Assembly: GCF_033242265.1 (NCBI RefSeq)
Contig: NZ_BTFW01000001.1
Span: forward strand, 1,488,001 to 1,552,000
Reading direction: 5' to 3'
From: Novosphingobium sp. IK01
Lineage (GTDB): Bacteria > Pseudomonadota > Alphaproteobacteria > Sphingomonadales > Sphingomonadaceae
Length of the DNA stretch: 64,000 nt
The notes beneath the pieces were generated by a model. That model was given only the letters and a program-made list of their open reading frames with translations, was not told the DNA's origin and did not search any database. Shown here in pieces: positions 17,164 through 25,908 of this stretch (positions within the stretch are counted from its first letter, which is position 1; the number at the start of each line of letters is the position of its first letter). The position numbers and the translations under genes are program-made.

Positions 17164-18402
17164 GTGCTTCGCGCTTTTCTTCTAGACCGTTGCGCCCCGG
17201 CTGCCGTCAGGGTGCCTCTGAGCCAGCGGCCATCCGCCCTGCTGGCTCTCCCGCTGATGCTCGCGTGTGCGGCATGTGCGGCCCCCGGCGTCCGTCCGGT
17301 CGAGCTTGGCCTCTCTCCCATTGAAGGAGGAGGCATCGAAGGGGCGCCCACCGAAGGAAAGCAGGCCGATGCCGCCCCGTGGTGGCGTCTGGCGGGCGAT
17401 CCCGTGCTCGAAAAGCTGCTCGACGAGGGGCTGGCCCACGATCAGGCGCTGGCCTGCGATGCCCACAGGCTGGCCAAGGCCGAAGCGGCAGCGCGTCGAC
17501 GCCATCCGGGCAGCGAAATAATCCACCTGTTCCGCCCCTTGCGCGTGCCCGCAGGCGCCTCGGCCCAGGCCTATGCCCATGCCGCGCTGGTCAATCGCCG
17601 GGCGGCGGCGATGGCGCAGGCCTATCTCGATGCCCGGCTGGCGCAGGCCCGGCTGACCGCCCGGCGCGAGGCCATCGCCCCGTGGCGCGACAATGCCGAA
17701 ATCGCCCGGTTCCGCCGCGAGGCAGGCCTTGTCTCGGCCATCGACGGCGCGCTGGGCGGGGTCATGGTCGATCTCGACGACAAGGCGCTGGCCTCGGCCG
17801 AAACGGCCTTCGCGGCTGCGGTCGTTCATCTGGCCGGGGAAACCGGCCTTGCGCAGGACGCGGTGATCGCCGCGCTCGTTCCCGCGTCCGATGCAAAAGA
17901 GCAGCACACCGATGCCATCCCGGCTTTCGCCCCGCTAGCCCAGACATTGGCCCAGACTGCGCCGCGCCGCGCCGCCCTGATGGCCCAGCGCCAGAGCCTG
18001 AGCCTTGCCGTGCTGCGCCACAAGACCACCGCGCAGCAGGCCCGCGCCGCGCTCGCCAGTGCCAGCGCCGCCAGCGCCGAGACGATCGACAGCGCCGCCA
18101 AGGCGCTCGACGCCGCCCGTGCCCTGTCTGATGGCAGCGCCCGCACGCTCGATCAAGCCCAGCGCACCGTGCGCGATGCGCGTCTGGGCTATCGGGCGGG
18201 CAGCGAGACTTTTGCCACGCTCTATGTCGCCGAAGCCTCCGCGCTCGCCGCGCGCGAGGCCGATGCCCGTGCCCGCCACGCGCTGGCGCTGGCCCATGTC
18301 CGGCTGTGGACCGCGCAAGGGCTGGGCTGGAGCCCCGCCGATCTGACCGCCGACCTGACCCCTGCGCCGGTTCCGGCAGAAGCGGTGAAGTCCTGTGACT
18401 GA
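17164..18402 (+). CDS. Outer-membrane efflux-type lipoprotein (TolC/NodT-like, divergent)
   Basis: A 412-residue protein with a lipoprotein signal ending LMLACAAC (Cys near residue 39 from this start). The rest is Ala-rich alpha-helix with long heptad-like stretches (about 120-390), matching the duplicated coiled-coil barrel of outer-membrane efflux proteins, though conservation is weak. Start is uncertain: GTG at 17164 gives a 39-residue leader, while GTG at 17212 would give a neater signal peptide; neither has a clear SD. It overlaps the HlyD-type gene by 8 nt, so the two are coupled. Likely role is the outer-membrane exit duct of an export system; the substrate is unknown. Confidence 0.7.
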   Translation: MLRAFLLDRCAPAAVRVPLSQRPSALLALPLMLACAACAAPGVRPVELGLSPIEGGGIEGAPTEGKQADAAPWWRLAGDPVLEKLLDEGLAHDQALACDAHRLAKAEAAARRRHPGSEIIHLFRPLRVPAGASAQAYAHAALVNRRAAAMAQAYLDARLAQARLTARREAIAPWRDNAEIARFRREAGLVSAIDGALGGVMVDLDDKALASAETAFAAAVVHLAGETGLAQDAVIAALVPASDAKEQHTDAIPAFAPLAQTLAQTAPRRAALMAQRQSLSLAVLRHKTTAQQARAALASASAASAETIDSAAKALDAARALSDGSARTLDQAQRTVRDARLGYRAGSETFATLYVAEASALAAREADARARHALALAHVRLWTAQGLGWSPADLTADLTPAPVPAEAVKSCD

Positions 18403-19666
18403 CATAAACCATGTGACGGAAACCGAAGGCGATCTCGACGCATTTCTGGGCGCCCGCCCGCGACGGCGCGTGGCGCACTGGGCCTCGCTCGTGGCGCTGC
18501 TGCTGGCCGCCGGGGCGGCGCTGTGGCTGCTGCTGCGTTTCGTCAACGGCCCCGATCTTCCGTATTACAGCGTGCCGCTCGAACGGGGCGACCTGACCCC
18601 GATGATGAGCGCGCCCGGCATGATCCATGCCGAGGACGAGATCGTGCTGCGCGCCAGCGAGGACGGCACCGTCCGCTCGCTGCTGGGCCCCGGCGATGGT
18701 GTCGTGCGCGCCGGGCAGCCGATCGTCGTGCTCGACGGCGCGCCGTTTCAGGCCGCGCTGGCCGGGGCCGGCGCCTCGCGCGCGGCGGCACAGGCCGCGC
18801 TGGTCGCCGCGCAGGCCCAGCTCGACAATGCCCGCGCCCGGCTCGACCGCTATGAGAATGTCTGGCGCCGCTCGCAGGGGCGGGTGCCTTCGGCCAACGA
18901 AATGGACGGCGCGCGCGCGGAAATGATGCGCGCGGTCGCCGGGCTCGACAGCGCGAAGGCGGGCCTCGCCCTCGCGCAGGAACAGGAAAAGCAGGCTCGC
19001 GCCCGGCTCGATGCGGCCATCGTGCGCGCGCCGTTCGACGGGCTGGTCGTCGCCCGCGCGGTGGCGCCCGGCCAGATCGTGCGCCCCGGCACCCCGCTGC
19101 TGACGCTGGCCACCGGGCTCGACCGGCTGGTGGTGAGCGTGCCGCTGCGCGCCGACGAAGCCCAGCGCCTCGCCCCCTCGGCCAAGGCCCGCGTGCTGCT
19201 GGCCGACACCCCCGATCATGTGCGCAGCGCCCGGCTGGTGCGGATCGAGGCCCGCGCCGACACCCAGGGGCAGGACCGCCTCGCGGTCTTCGCACTCGAT
19301 CCGCCCGCGCCAGACGCCGCGCAAAGCGGCGAAAGCGGCGGCGAGGAAGCGCTCAAGGTCCGCCCCGGCGTTGCCGCCACGGTCGAAATCGAACTTCCCG
19401 CGCGCGAGGGCGTCCTGCTGGTTCCCAATGCCGCGCTGGGCTTCACCCCCGATGGCGTCGCCCCGCGCACGGGCACGATCTATGTTCTGGCGGGCAAGGA
19501 CGATCCGCGTCAGGTCGCCGTGTCAACCGGCGTCAGCGACGGGCGCCGCACCGAAATCCTCGCCAATGGGCTGGAACCGGGCGTTCAGGTGATCACCGGG
19601 CGCCGGGCGCCCACCGCGTCCTTGCAGGGCGCCACGGGGCCGGACGCGAAGTCCGGGAAACCATAA
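18395..19666 (+). CDS. HlyD/MacA-type periplasmic adaptor (membrane fusion protein)
   Basis: A 423-residue protein with one N-terminal membrane segment (about 28-50), a lipoyl/barrel-sandwich half (IVLRASEDGTVRSLLGPGDGVVRAGQ), an Ala-rich helical hairpin (about 120-205), the second lipoyl half (IVRAPFDGLVVARAVAPGQIVRPG, near 210-235), a beta-barrel and a membrane-proximal domain. Such adaptors bridge an inner-membrane transporter and an outer-membrane duct. The GTG at 18395 is used because it overlaps the upstream stop. No RND, ABC or MFS pump gene is beside it; the downstream partners are opgG/D and opgH instead, only 23 bp away. Confidence 0.88.
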   Translation: MTDINHVTETEGDLDAFLGARPRRRVAHWASLVALLLAAGAALWLLLRFVNGPDLPYYSVPLERGDLTPMMSAPGMIHAEDEIVLRASEDGTVRSLLGPGDGVVRAGQPIVVLDGAPFQAALAGAGASRAAAQAALVAAQAQLDNARARLDRYENVWRRSQGRVPSANEMDGARAEMMRAVAGLDSAKAGLALAQEQEKQARARLDAAIVRAPFDGLVVARAVAPGQIVRPGTPLLTLATGLDRLVVSVPLRADEAQRLAPSAKARVLLADTPDHVRSARLVRIEARADTQGQDRLAVFALDPPAPDAAQSGESGGEEALKVRPGVAATVEIELPAREGVLLVPNAALGFTPDGVAPRTGTIYVLAGKDDPRQVAVSTGVSDGRRTEILANGLEPGVQVITGRRAPTASLQGATGPDAKSGKP

Positions 19667-19689
19667 GCCGGAGGCTGCGTTACAGACCG

Positions 19690-21255
19690 ATGACCGACAA
19701 GACCGATCGCCCCGCCGCCGCTGCGGCAGCGGGCTTCTCGCGCCGTGCAGTGGGCTCGATGGCCCTTGCGCTGGCAGGGCTGGCCGCCATGCCGTCCCGT
19801 CCTTTCGCCAAGGCTGCCGCCGATCCGGCCTCTTCGGGCAATCTGGGCCCGGCCCGGCCCTTTTCGTGGGACCGTCTGGTCGCCCGCGCGCAGGCCTCGG
19901 CCCGCCATGCTTTCGTCGCCCGGCCCGTCTCGCCCCATGCCTCCCCCACGTTCGATGATCAGGCCCGGCTGACCTATGGCCCGGCGCAGAGCCTGCCCGG
20001 CCATGTCCGCCTGTTCCCCACCCGCCGCGAAACCGCGCCCTTTGCCGTGGGGATCAACGTCGTCGCACAGGGCAAGGCGCGCACGCTGATCGATATCAAG
20101 GGCCTGTTCGGCGGCAGCACCCCGGTCGAACCGGCGGGCTTCCGCGTGATGTACGGCGACAACCACGCCGACTGGCTGGCGTTTCTGGGCGCGTCCTATT
20201 TCCGCACGGCGGGCGAGCGCGACCAGTATGGCCTGTCCGCGCGCGGTGTCGCCGTCGATACCGGGCTGGTTCCGGGCACCGAGGAATTTCCCGAGTTCAC
20301 CGAATTCTGGATCGAGGATCTGGGCGGCGAGCCGGGGCGGCAGCATGTGATCATCCATGCCCTGCTCGAAGGCCCCTCGCTGACCGGCGCCTATGCCTTC
20401 GATACCCGGCAGGTCGAGGCCGGCGTGGTGCAGGACATCAAGGTGAGCCTGTTCCTGCGCAAGGACATCAAGCGCCTCGGCCTCGCGCCGATGACCAGCA
20501 TGTTCTGCTTCGACGAAGGCACCAGCATCGACCGCCACGACTGGCGCCCGGAAGTCCATGATTCGGATGGTCTGGCCATCCTCATGGCCAGTGGCGAGCG
20601 CATCTGGCGCCCGCTGGAAAACCCTTCGGAACCGCGCACCAACACCTTCCGCGCCGATTCGCTCAAGGCGTTCGGCCTGCTCCAGCGCGATCAGGTCTTC
20701 GATCACTATCAGGACGACCTCAACTTCTACGACCGCCGCCCCTCGCTCTGGGTCGAGCCGCAGGGGGACTGGGGACCGGGCGCGGTGGCGCTCTATGCGT
20801 TCCCGACGATCTCCGAAACGGTCGACAACACCGCCGCCTTCTGGCTCAGCGACCGTCCGGCCCGCGCGGGCGAGCGCCGCGATCTGGCCTATCGCCTGAC
20901 CTGGACCTCGAAAGACCCGTCCGCGAACGCCAACGCGCGCTGTGTCCAGCACTTTTCGGGTCCGGGCGGGGTTCCCGGCGCCGACGCGATCCCCGGCGCG
21001 ACGCGCTATGTCTTCGATTTCGAGGGCGACGTGCTGGCAGGGCTCGACCGCAACAGCGGCCTTGCCCCGCAGTTCGACCTGCCCGCCAAGGCCGTGCTGA
21101 CCCGCGCCTATGGCCCCATCGCCGGACGGCGGAACCAGTGGCGCGTGACCATCGACGTGAAGACGCAAGGCCTCGAACAGCGCGATTTCCGGGTCTTCCT
21201 CCAGCGCGGGGGTAGCGCCCTGAGCGAAACCGTGATCATATCGGTCAAGCCATGA
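19690..21255 (+). CDS. Periplasmic glucan biosynthesis protein, OpgG/OpgD family
   Basis: Periplasmic protein of 521 residues needed to build osmoregulated periplasmic glucans, acting on the chain exported by OpgH. A twin-arginine-like leader is visible (FSRRAVGSMALALAGLAAMP, residues 16-35), as in E. coli OpgD. The body shows family motifs: FSWDRLVARAQ, an LTYGPAQSLPGHVRLFP-like segment, DIKVSLFLRKDIKRLGLAPMTSMF, and DFEGDVLAG near the end. Its stop overlaps the opgH start in ATGA. Whether it is OpgG-like (branching) or OpgD-like cannot be decided here, so no symbol is given. Confidence 0.92.
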   Translation: MTDKTDRPAAAAAAGFSRRAVGSMALALAGLAAMPSRPFAKAAADPASSGNLGPARPFSWDRLVARAQASARHAFVARPVSPHASPTFDDQARLTYGPAQSLPGHVRLFPTRRETAPFAVGINVVAQGKARTLIDIKGLFGGSTPVEPAGFRVMYGDNHADWLAFLGASYFRTAGERDQYGLSARGVAVDTGLVPGTEEFPEFTEFWIEDLGGEPGRQHVIIHALLEGPSLTGAYAFDTRQVEAGVVQDIKVSLFLRKDIKRLGLAPMTSMFCFDEGTSIDRHDWRPEVHDSDGLAILMASGERIWRPLENPSEPRTNTFRADSLKAFGLLQRDQVFDHYQDDLNFYDRRPSLWVEPQGDWGPGAVALYAFPTISETVDNTAAFWLSDRPARAGERRDLAYRLTWTSKDPSANANARCVQHFSGPGGVPGADAIPGATRYVFDFEGDVLAGLDRNSGLAPQFDLPAKAVLTRAYGPIAGRRNQWRVTIDVKTQGLEQRDFRVFLQRGGSALSETVIISVKP

Positions 21256-23126
21256 GCGATCCGGCAGCGCCCCTTCCCCCCATGCCCGAGGCCGGTCCGT
21301 TCGACGGGCCCAGTTCATCCTCGCATCCGGCCCAGCTTCCGGCCGAATCCCCGCTCGACATGCCGGTGCAGAACCTGTTCGGCAATCCGCCCGCCCGGCG
21401 CGAGGTGCTCACCCGCCCGCACGGGTTGATGGTCAAACGGCTGCTGCTCATCACGCTGACCGCCGTTCTGGCACTGGCCGCATCGAGCGCGGTGCGCGAA
21501 GCCTTCTCGCGCGACGGGCTCGACGTGTTCGACGTGGTGCTGCTGCTGTTCTTCGTGCCGCTGTTCAGCTGGGTCGCGTTCGGCTTCGTCAGTTCGACCA
21601 TCGGCTTCCTGCAACTGATGAGCGGCGCCCATCCCGGCTTCGTGCCGGTCCCCTCGCCCGCCGCCAGCCTGACCAAACGCACCGCCGTGCTGATGCCGGT
21701 CTACAACGAGGACGTGGGCGCCACCTTCGCGCGGGTCGAGGCGATGGCCTATGCGATTGCCCGCGAAGGCGGCGCGCGCTTCATCGACTTCTTCGTGCTC
21801 AGCGATTCCAACCCCGCCCATGGCAAGGACGAGCTGGCCGCCTGGGCCGAACTGGCCGCCCGCGCCCCCATCGCCATCTATTACCGGCGGCGCGAGAAGA
21901 ACATCGCGCGCAAGCCCGGCAATGTCGCCGAATGGGTCCGCCGCTTTGGCGGGGCCTATGAAAACATGCTGGTGCTCGACGCCGACAGCGTGATGACCGG
22001 ACGGGCCATCGTGGGTCTGGCCTCGATCATGGAAGCGCGCCCCTCGATCGGCCTGCTCCAGACCGTGCCGATGATCACCAACGCGCGCACGCTGTTCCAG
22101 CGCTGGATGCAGTTCGCCAGCGAGGCCTATGGCCCGATCAGCTCGGCGGGCCTCTTGTGGTGGTCGGGCGCGGAAGCCAATTTCTGGGGCCACAACGCCA
22201 TCGTGCGCACGCGCGCCTTCGCCGAAAGTTGCGGTCTGCCCGACCTGCCCGGCAAGCCCCCGTTCGGCGGCCATATCCTGAGCCACGACATGTTCGAATC
22301 GGCCCTGCTGCGCCGCCGCGGCTGGGCCGTCCACATGGTCATGATCGGCGGCAGCTACGAGGAATATCCGCCTACCATCGTCGATCACGCCCTGCGCGAC
22401 CGCCGCTGGATGCAGGGCAATCTCCAGCACTTGCGCCTGCTGGGCACCTCGGGCCTGTCGGCCACCAGCCGGCTGCACCTGCTGATCGGCGCCTGCGCCT
22501 ACCTGACCTCGCCGGGCTGGCTCCTGCTGCTGATCACCACGATCGCGCAAGTGGGCGCCGAAGCCAGCCGCACTTCGCTGGTCGCCGTGCCCTCGGGCGT
22601 GCTGGCGCTCACCGTGCTGCTCCTGTTCGGGCCCAAGGCGATGGGACTGATCTGGATTCTGGCCGACCGCGAACGCTGCGCCTCCTTTGGCGGGCCCCTG
22701 CGCGCGGCACGCTCGGTCTTCGTCGAACTCGTGCTCTCGACCCTGTTCGCCCCGGTCTCGATGGTTCTCCAGATCAAGGCGCTGCTCGGTCTGCTGCTGG
22801 GCATCCCCTCGCAATGGAACACCCAGAACCGCGAGGCACAGGCCATTCCGGTCCGCGCGATCCTGCCCAAGTTGCGCGACCACCTGCTGCTGGGGCTGGC
22901 CTTTGCCGCCACCGCCTTCCTCGACACGACGACCGCCCTCTGGCTCCTCCCGCTCACACTGGGCCTGTTTGGCGCGCCCTGGCTGATCAGCCTGACCTCG
23001 CGCGAGGATCTGGGCGATGCGGCAAACCGCATCGGCCTGTTCAGGGTTCCCGCCCGCACGATGCGCGTGGGCCGCGCCGAAGTGCCCGAGCCTGAGGAAA
23101 ACCCGGCCATTGCCGCTACAGCCTAG
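21252..23126 (+). CDS. opgH: Glucans biosynthesis glucosyltransferase OpgH
   Basis: Inner-membrane GT2-family beta-glucosyltransferase of 624 residues that polymerises UDP-glucose and passes the chain to the periplasm. It is shorter than E. coli OpgH (847) mainly at the N-terminus. Seen: membrane segments near 60-80 and 92-118, the cytoplasmic GT-A core with VLMPVYNED, FFVLSDSN, VLDADSVM (DxD-type) and RRWMQGNLQH (QxxRW equivalent), then several C-terminal membrane spans. The 4-nt ATGA overlap with the upstream gene indicates coupling. Confidence 0.94.
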   Translation: MSDPAAPLPPMPEAGPFDGPSSSSHPAQLPAESPLDMPVQNLFGNPPARREVLTRPHGLMVKRLLLITLTAVLALAASSAVREAFSRDGLDVFDVVLLLFFVPLFSWVAFGFVSSTIGFLQLMSGAHPGFVPVPSPAASLTKRTAVLMPVYNEDVGATFARVEAMAYAIAREGGARFIDFFVLSDSNPAHGKDELAAWAELAARAPIAIYYRRREKNIARKPGNVAEWVRRFGGAYENMLVLDADSVMTGRAIVGLASIMEARPSIGLLQTVPMITNARTLFQRWMQFASEAYGPISSAGLLWWSGAEANFWGHNAIVRTRAFAESCGLPDLPGKPPFGGHILSHDMFESALLRRRGWAVHMVMIGGSYEEYPPTIVDHALRDRRWMQGNLQHLRLLGTSGLSATSRLHLLIGACAYLTSPGWLLLLITTIAQVGAEASRTSLVAVPSGVLALTVLLLFGPKAMGLIWILADRERCASFGGPLRAARSVFVELVLSTLFAPVSMVLQIKALLGLLLGIPSQWNTQNREAQAIPVRAILPKLRDHLLLGLAFAATAFLDTTTALWLLPLTLGLFGAPWLISLTSREDLGDAANRIGLFRVPARTMRVGRAEVPEPEENPAIAATA

Positions 23127-23227
23127 AGCGGTTTCAGGCCGGGTGGAATGACCCGGCATCCGGGAAAACGCGGCAAAACAAAACCCTGGGGCGGTTGATC
23201 CGATGCAGCCGGATCACAAGCCGCTCC
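23126..23227. repeat. Structured intergenic repeat-like element
   Basis: The opgH-opgC gap is rich in nested inverted repeats: GAGCGG (23126-23131) with CCGCTC (23221-23226), CCGGGT/ACCCGG (23139-23144, 23151-23156) and TGATCCG/CGGATCA around 23196-23217. GAGCGGTTTCAGG at the edge resembles dispersed intergenic repeats of alphaproteobacteria. No gene is present. It may attenuate opgC transcription. Confidence 0.45.
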
Positions 23228-23305
23228 AGGATCAGGAGATGACGAAGCGCATCCGGCCGCGCAAGACCATGGACGCACGCGTTCGGGCGCGATAGGGCCG
23301 GCGCG

Positions 23306-24481
23306 ATGACGACCCGCCTTCACCATCTCGACGCGGCGCGTGCCGTGCTGTTGTTGCTGGGCATTCCCTTCCACGTCGCGACGACCGCCACGATGATCCT
23401 TTCGCCGGGGTTTCCCGGTTTCGTCGCCGATCCGGCGGTGGGGATCGGGCTTTCGTTCATCCATGCGTTCCGCATGTCGGCGTTCTTCATGCTGGCGGGC
23501 TATTTCGCGGGCATGGCCAGCCAGCGACGCGGGCGGCACGACTGGCTGGCCGATCGCCTGCGCCGCGTTGCCCTGCCCCTGCTGGCCAGTGTCTTCACGC
23601 TCGGCCTCGTCCAGTACCGCCTCAAGGTCGCGCTCTCCCCGGCCTGGGAAAACGGCTATCGCGGGGTGCCGGTGGCCTTCGAGCACTTGTGGTTCCTGAT
23701 CGTGCTGCTCGGCTATGTGTTCACCTATGTCCTGCGCCCGCGTGTCTCGCGCCTTTCCGACCGGCTTTGGCGGCCCCTGCTCGGGCTCGATCCCAGCACA
23801 TGGCCGCTGGCCTTGCTGGCGCTGGCGCTGTGGGGCGGCGGGGTGATCGCGCTGGGGATCGTATGCGATCTTCAGGACAGCGAGGCGGTGTTCGAGCAGC
23901 AACTGCTGCTGCGCTACCTGCAATACCTGCCCGCCTTTGCGCTGGGCACGCTGGCTTGGCGGCTCAGGCTGGGCGATACGCTGTTCAATTATCGCAAGGC
24001 CTGGCCCTGGCTCGTGACGATCCCGCTCCTGCTCGGCCACTTCGCGCTCGATCCGCTGGTCCGCCCGCACTTCGGGCTCGAAGAGAACCCTTCGCCACTC
24101 CTGCGCGTGGTCGACGGGGCCATCGCGGGGGCACTGGCCTATGCGATGAGCCTGCTGGTGTTCCGCCTGCTCGCCCATGCCTTCGACCGGCCCAACCGCA
24201 TCGTCTCGTTCCTCGTCGACGGGGCCATGGCAATCTATCTGTTCCACCTGATGGTGGCGATGGTGCTGGTTCTGGTCATGGCGCGGCTGGGGTGGACCGA
24301 CCTGCCGATGCCACTGCTGGTCTGGGCGGGCATGTGCGCGGTGGTGCTGGCAGGGGCGGTGGTGTGCTTCCTGATCGTGCGCCGCGTGCCGGTTCTGGCC
24401 ACGCTGTTTGGCGCAGCGCCTCCGCCCAAACGCGCGCGTCCAGAGGCCCGGAACGCTTGCAATCCCCCCAAAAACGGCTAA
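23306..24481 (+). CDS. opgC: Glucan-modifying membrane acyltransferase, OpgC-like
   Basis: Acyltransferase-3 family inner-membrane protein of 391 residues with about ten hydrophobic segments. OpgC adds succinyl groups to osmoregulated periplasmic glucans in E. coli. The family opening RLHHLDAARAVLLLLGIPFHV (His/Asp near residues 6-9) and FMLAGYFAGM are visible, as is the typical LWFLIVLLGYVF segment. It follows opgH after a 179-bp repeat-like gap, so it may be cotranscribed or separately expressed. The acyl group in this organism is not known. Confidence 0.87.
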   Translation: MTTRLHHLDAARAVLLLLGIPFHVATTATMILSPGFPGFVADPAVGIGLSFIHAFRMSAFFMLAGYFAGMASQRRGRHDWLADRLRRVALPLLASVFTLGLVQYRLKVALSPAWENGYRGVPVAFEHLWFLIVLLGYVFTYVLRPRVSRLSDRLWRPLLGLDPSTWPLALLALALWGGGVIALGIVCDLQDSEAVFEQQLLLRYLQYLPAFALGTLAWRLRLGDTLFNYRKAWPWLVTIPLLLGHFALDPLVRPHFGLEENPSPLLRVVDGAIAGALAYAMSLLVFRLLAHAFDRPNRIVSFLVDGAMAIYLFHLMVAMVLVLVMARLGWTDLPMPLLVWAGMCAVVLAGAVVCFLIVRRVPVLATLFGAAPPPKRARPEARNACNPPKNG

Positions 24482-24593
24482 GGGCGGCCCTTCCGTGTCG
24501 CGAATCGCACATGGGAAAGGAAGAAAGCCGGAGGGGCCCCGCAATCCCGCGGACAAGCCAGCGATCGGTTAGACGAGATAAAGGACGCAAAGC

Positions 24594-24956
24594 ATGCCGA
24601 TGTACGAGCATGTCTTTCTGGCGCGCCAGGATCTGAGCCAGGCTCAGGTCGATGCGCTCGCCGCTGCCGCCACCGAAATCGTGGAATCCAACCAGGGCAA
24701 GGTCACCAAGACCGAAACCTGGGGTCTGCGTTCGCTGGCCTACAAGATTCAGAAGAACCGCAAGGCCCACTTCGTGATGCTCAACATCGACGCCCCCGCC
24801 GGCGTCGTGGCCGAGCTGGAACGCCAGACGGCGATCAACGAAGACGTCATCCGCTACATGACCGTGCGCGTGGAAGAACACGAAGCCGGCCCGTCGGTGA
24901 TGATGCGCAAGAACGACCGCGAGCGCAGCCGCCGTCGCGAACGCGAAGGGGAATAA
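24594..24956 (+). CDS. rpsF: 30S ribosomal protein S6
   Basis: Small-subunit protein S6, 120 residues, pairs with S18 on the platform of the 30S subunit. The start [20 protein letters not shown] and the central [20 protein letters not shown] are characteristic. The C-terminus is a charged Arg/Glu tail ([12 protein letters not shown]), common in alphaproteobacteria. An SD-like AAGGA lies 9 nt before the ATG. It leads a three-gene ribosomal operon, and a leader of 112 bp separates it from opgC. Confidence 0.97.
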   Translation: MPMYEHVFLARQDLSQAQVDALAAAATEIVESNQGKVTKTETWGLRSLAYKIQKNRKAHFVMLNIDAPAGVVAELERQTAINEDVIRYMTVRVEEHEAGPSVMMRKNDRERSRRREREGE

Positions 24957-24959
24957 GTC

Positions 24960-25184
24960 ATGGCTCGTCCGTTTTTCCGCCGCCGCAAGAGCTGCCCGTT
25001 CTCGGGCAAGAACGCTCCGAAGATCGACTACAAGGACGTGCGCCTCCTCCAGGGTTTCATGTCCGAACGTGGCAAGATCGTCCCGTCGCGCATCACCGCC
25101 GTTTCGGCCAAGAAGCAGCGTGAGCTGAGCCAGGCGATCAAGCGCGCCCGGCACATCGGCCTCCTGCCCTACATCGTCAAGTAA
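24960..25184 (+). CDS. rpsR: 30S ribosomal protein S18
   Basis: Ribosomal protein S18, 74 residues, S6 partner in the 30S platform. [20 protein letters not shown] near the start and [11 protein letters not shown] at the end are family hallmarks. The gene begins 3 nt after the rpsF stop (TAAGTC ATG), in the usual S6-S18-L9 order. Confidence 0.98.
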   Translation: MARPFFRRRKSCPFSGKNAPKIDYKDVRLLQGFMSERGKIVPSRITAVSAKKQRELSQAIKRARHIGLLPYIVK

Positions 25185-25196
25185 GGAGCAGAGACC

Positions 25197-25793
25197 ATGC
25201 AGATCATCCTGCTTGAGCGCATCGAAAAGCTCGGCCACATCGGTGACGAAGTCACCGTGAAGGACGGCTACGCCCGCAACTTCCTTCTTCCCAACAAGAA
25301 GGCCCTGCGCGCCAACGAAGCCAACCGCAAGGTCTTCGAAGCCAACCGCGCTCGCATCGAAGCTGAAAACGCGGCTCGCCGTGAAGAAGCTCTGGGCGAA
25401 GCCGGCTCGGTCGAAGGCAAGGAAGTCGTGCTGATCCGCGCGTCGTCCAACGCTGGCCACCTCTACGGCTCGGTCTCGGTGCGCGACATCGTCGACGCGC
25501 TGGTCGAAGCCGGCGCCAAGGTGACCAAGGCCATGATCGTGCTCGAACGCCCGATCAAGACCATCGGCGTGTTCGACGTTCGCGTCTCGCTGCACCCCGA
25601 AGTTTCGGTCACCGTCAAGGTCAACGTCGCCCGTTCGACCGACGAAGCCGAACTCCAGTCGAAGGGTGTCGACGTGATCGACGCCATGTTCGACGGCGAG
25701 ACCTCGGGCGGCTTCACCGAAGCCTACGATCCCAATGCTGAACCGGGCGAAATCCCGACCGAGCTGCTCGAAGAAGGCCAGGCCGAAGCCTGA
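25197..25793 (+). CDS. rplI: 50S ribosomal protein L9
   Basis: Large-subunit protein L9 of 198 residues. The N-terminal RNA-binding domain (MQIILLERIEKLGHIGDEV, YARNFLLPNKKAL) is followed by the long connecting helix and the C-terminal domain. It is about 50 residues longer than E. coli L9 because of an acidic C-terminal tail (after about 150), a known alphaproteobacterial feature. An SD AAGGAG lies before the ATG, and a strong terminator follows. Confidence 0.97.
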   Translation: MQIILLERIEKLGHIGDEVTVKDGYARNFLLPNKKALRANEANRKVFEANRARIEAENAARREEALGEAGSVEGKEVVLIRASSNAGHLYGSVSVRDIVDALVEAGAKVTKAMIVLERPIKTIGVFDVRVSLHPEVSVTVKVNVARSTDEAELQSKGVDVIDAMFDGETSGGFTEAYDPNAEPGEIPTELLEEGQAEA

Positions 25794-25825
25794 TCCCTTT
25801 TTCGCTGCCACGGCATCGAATCGCG

Positions 25826-25855
25826 AAAGGGCGCTCCGCAAGGGGCGCCCTTTTT
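25826..25855 (+). terminator. Rho-independent terminator of the rpsF-rpsR-rplI operon
   Basis: Stem AAAGGGCGC (25826-25834) pairs perfectly with GCGCCCTTT (25845-25853) and runs into five T (25851-25855). It lies 33 bp after the rplI stop. Confidence 0.9.
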
Positions 25856-25908
25856 CGGTTGCACAGACGGCATCTTGCCACGCCCCGATGGTGCGCTACA
25901 TCTTGGGC

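Noticed and set aside
17164..19666. Complete RND or MacAB efflux operon
   Set aside because: Only the outer-membrane-type lipoprotein and the adaptor are present; the following genes are opgG/D and opgH, so a drug-efflux operon is not supported.
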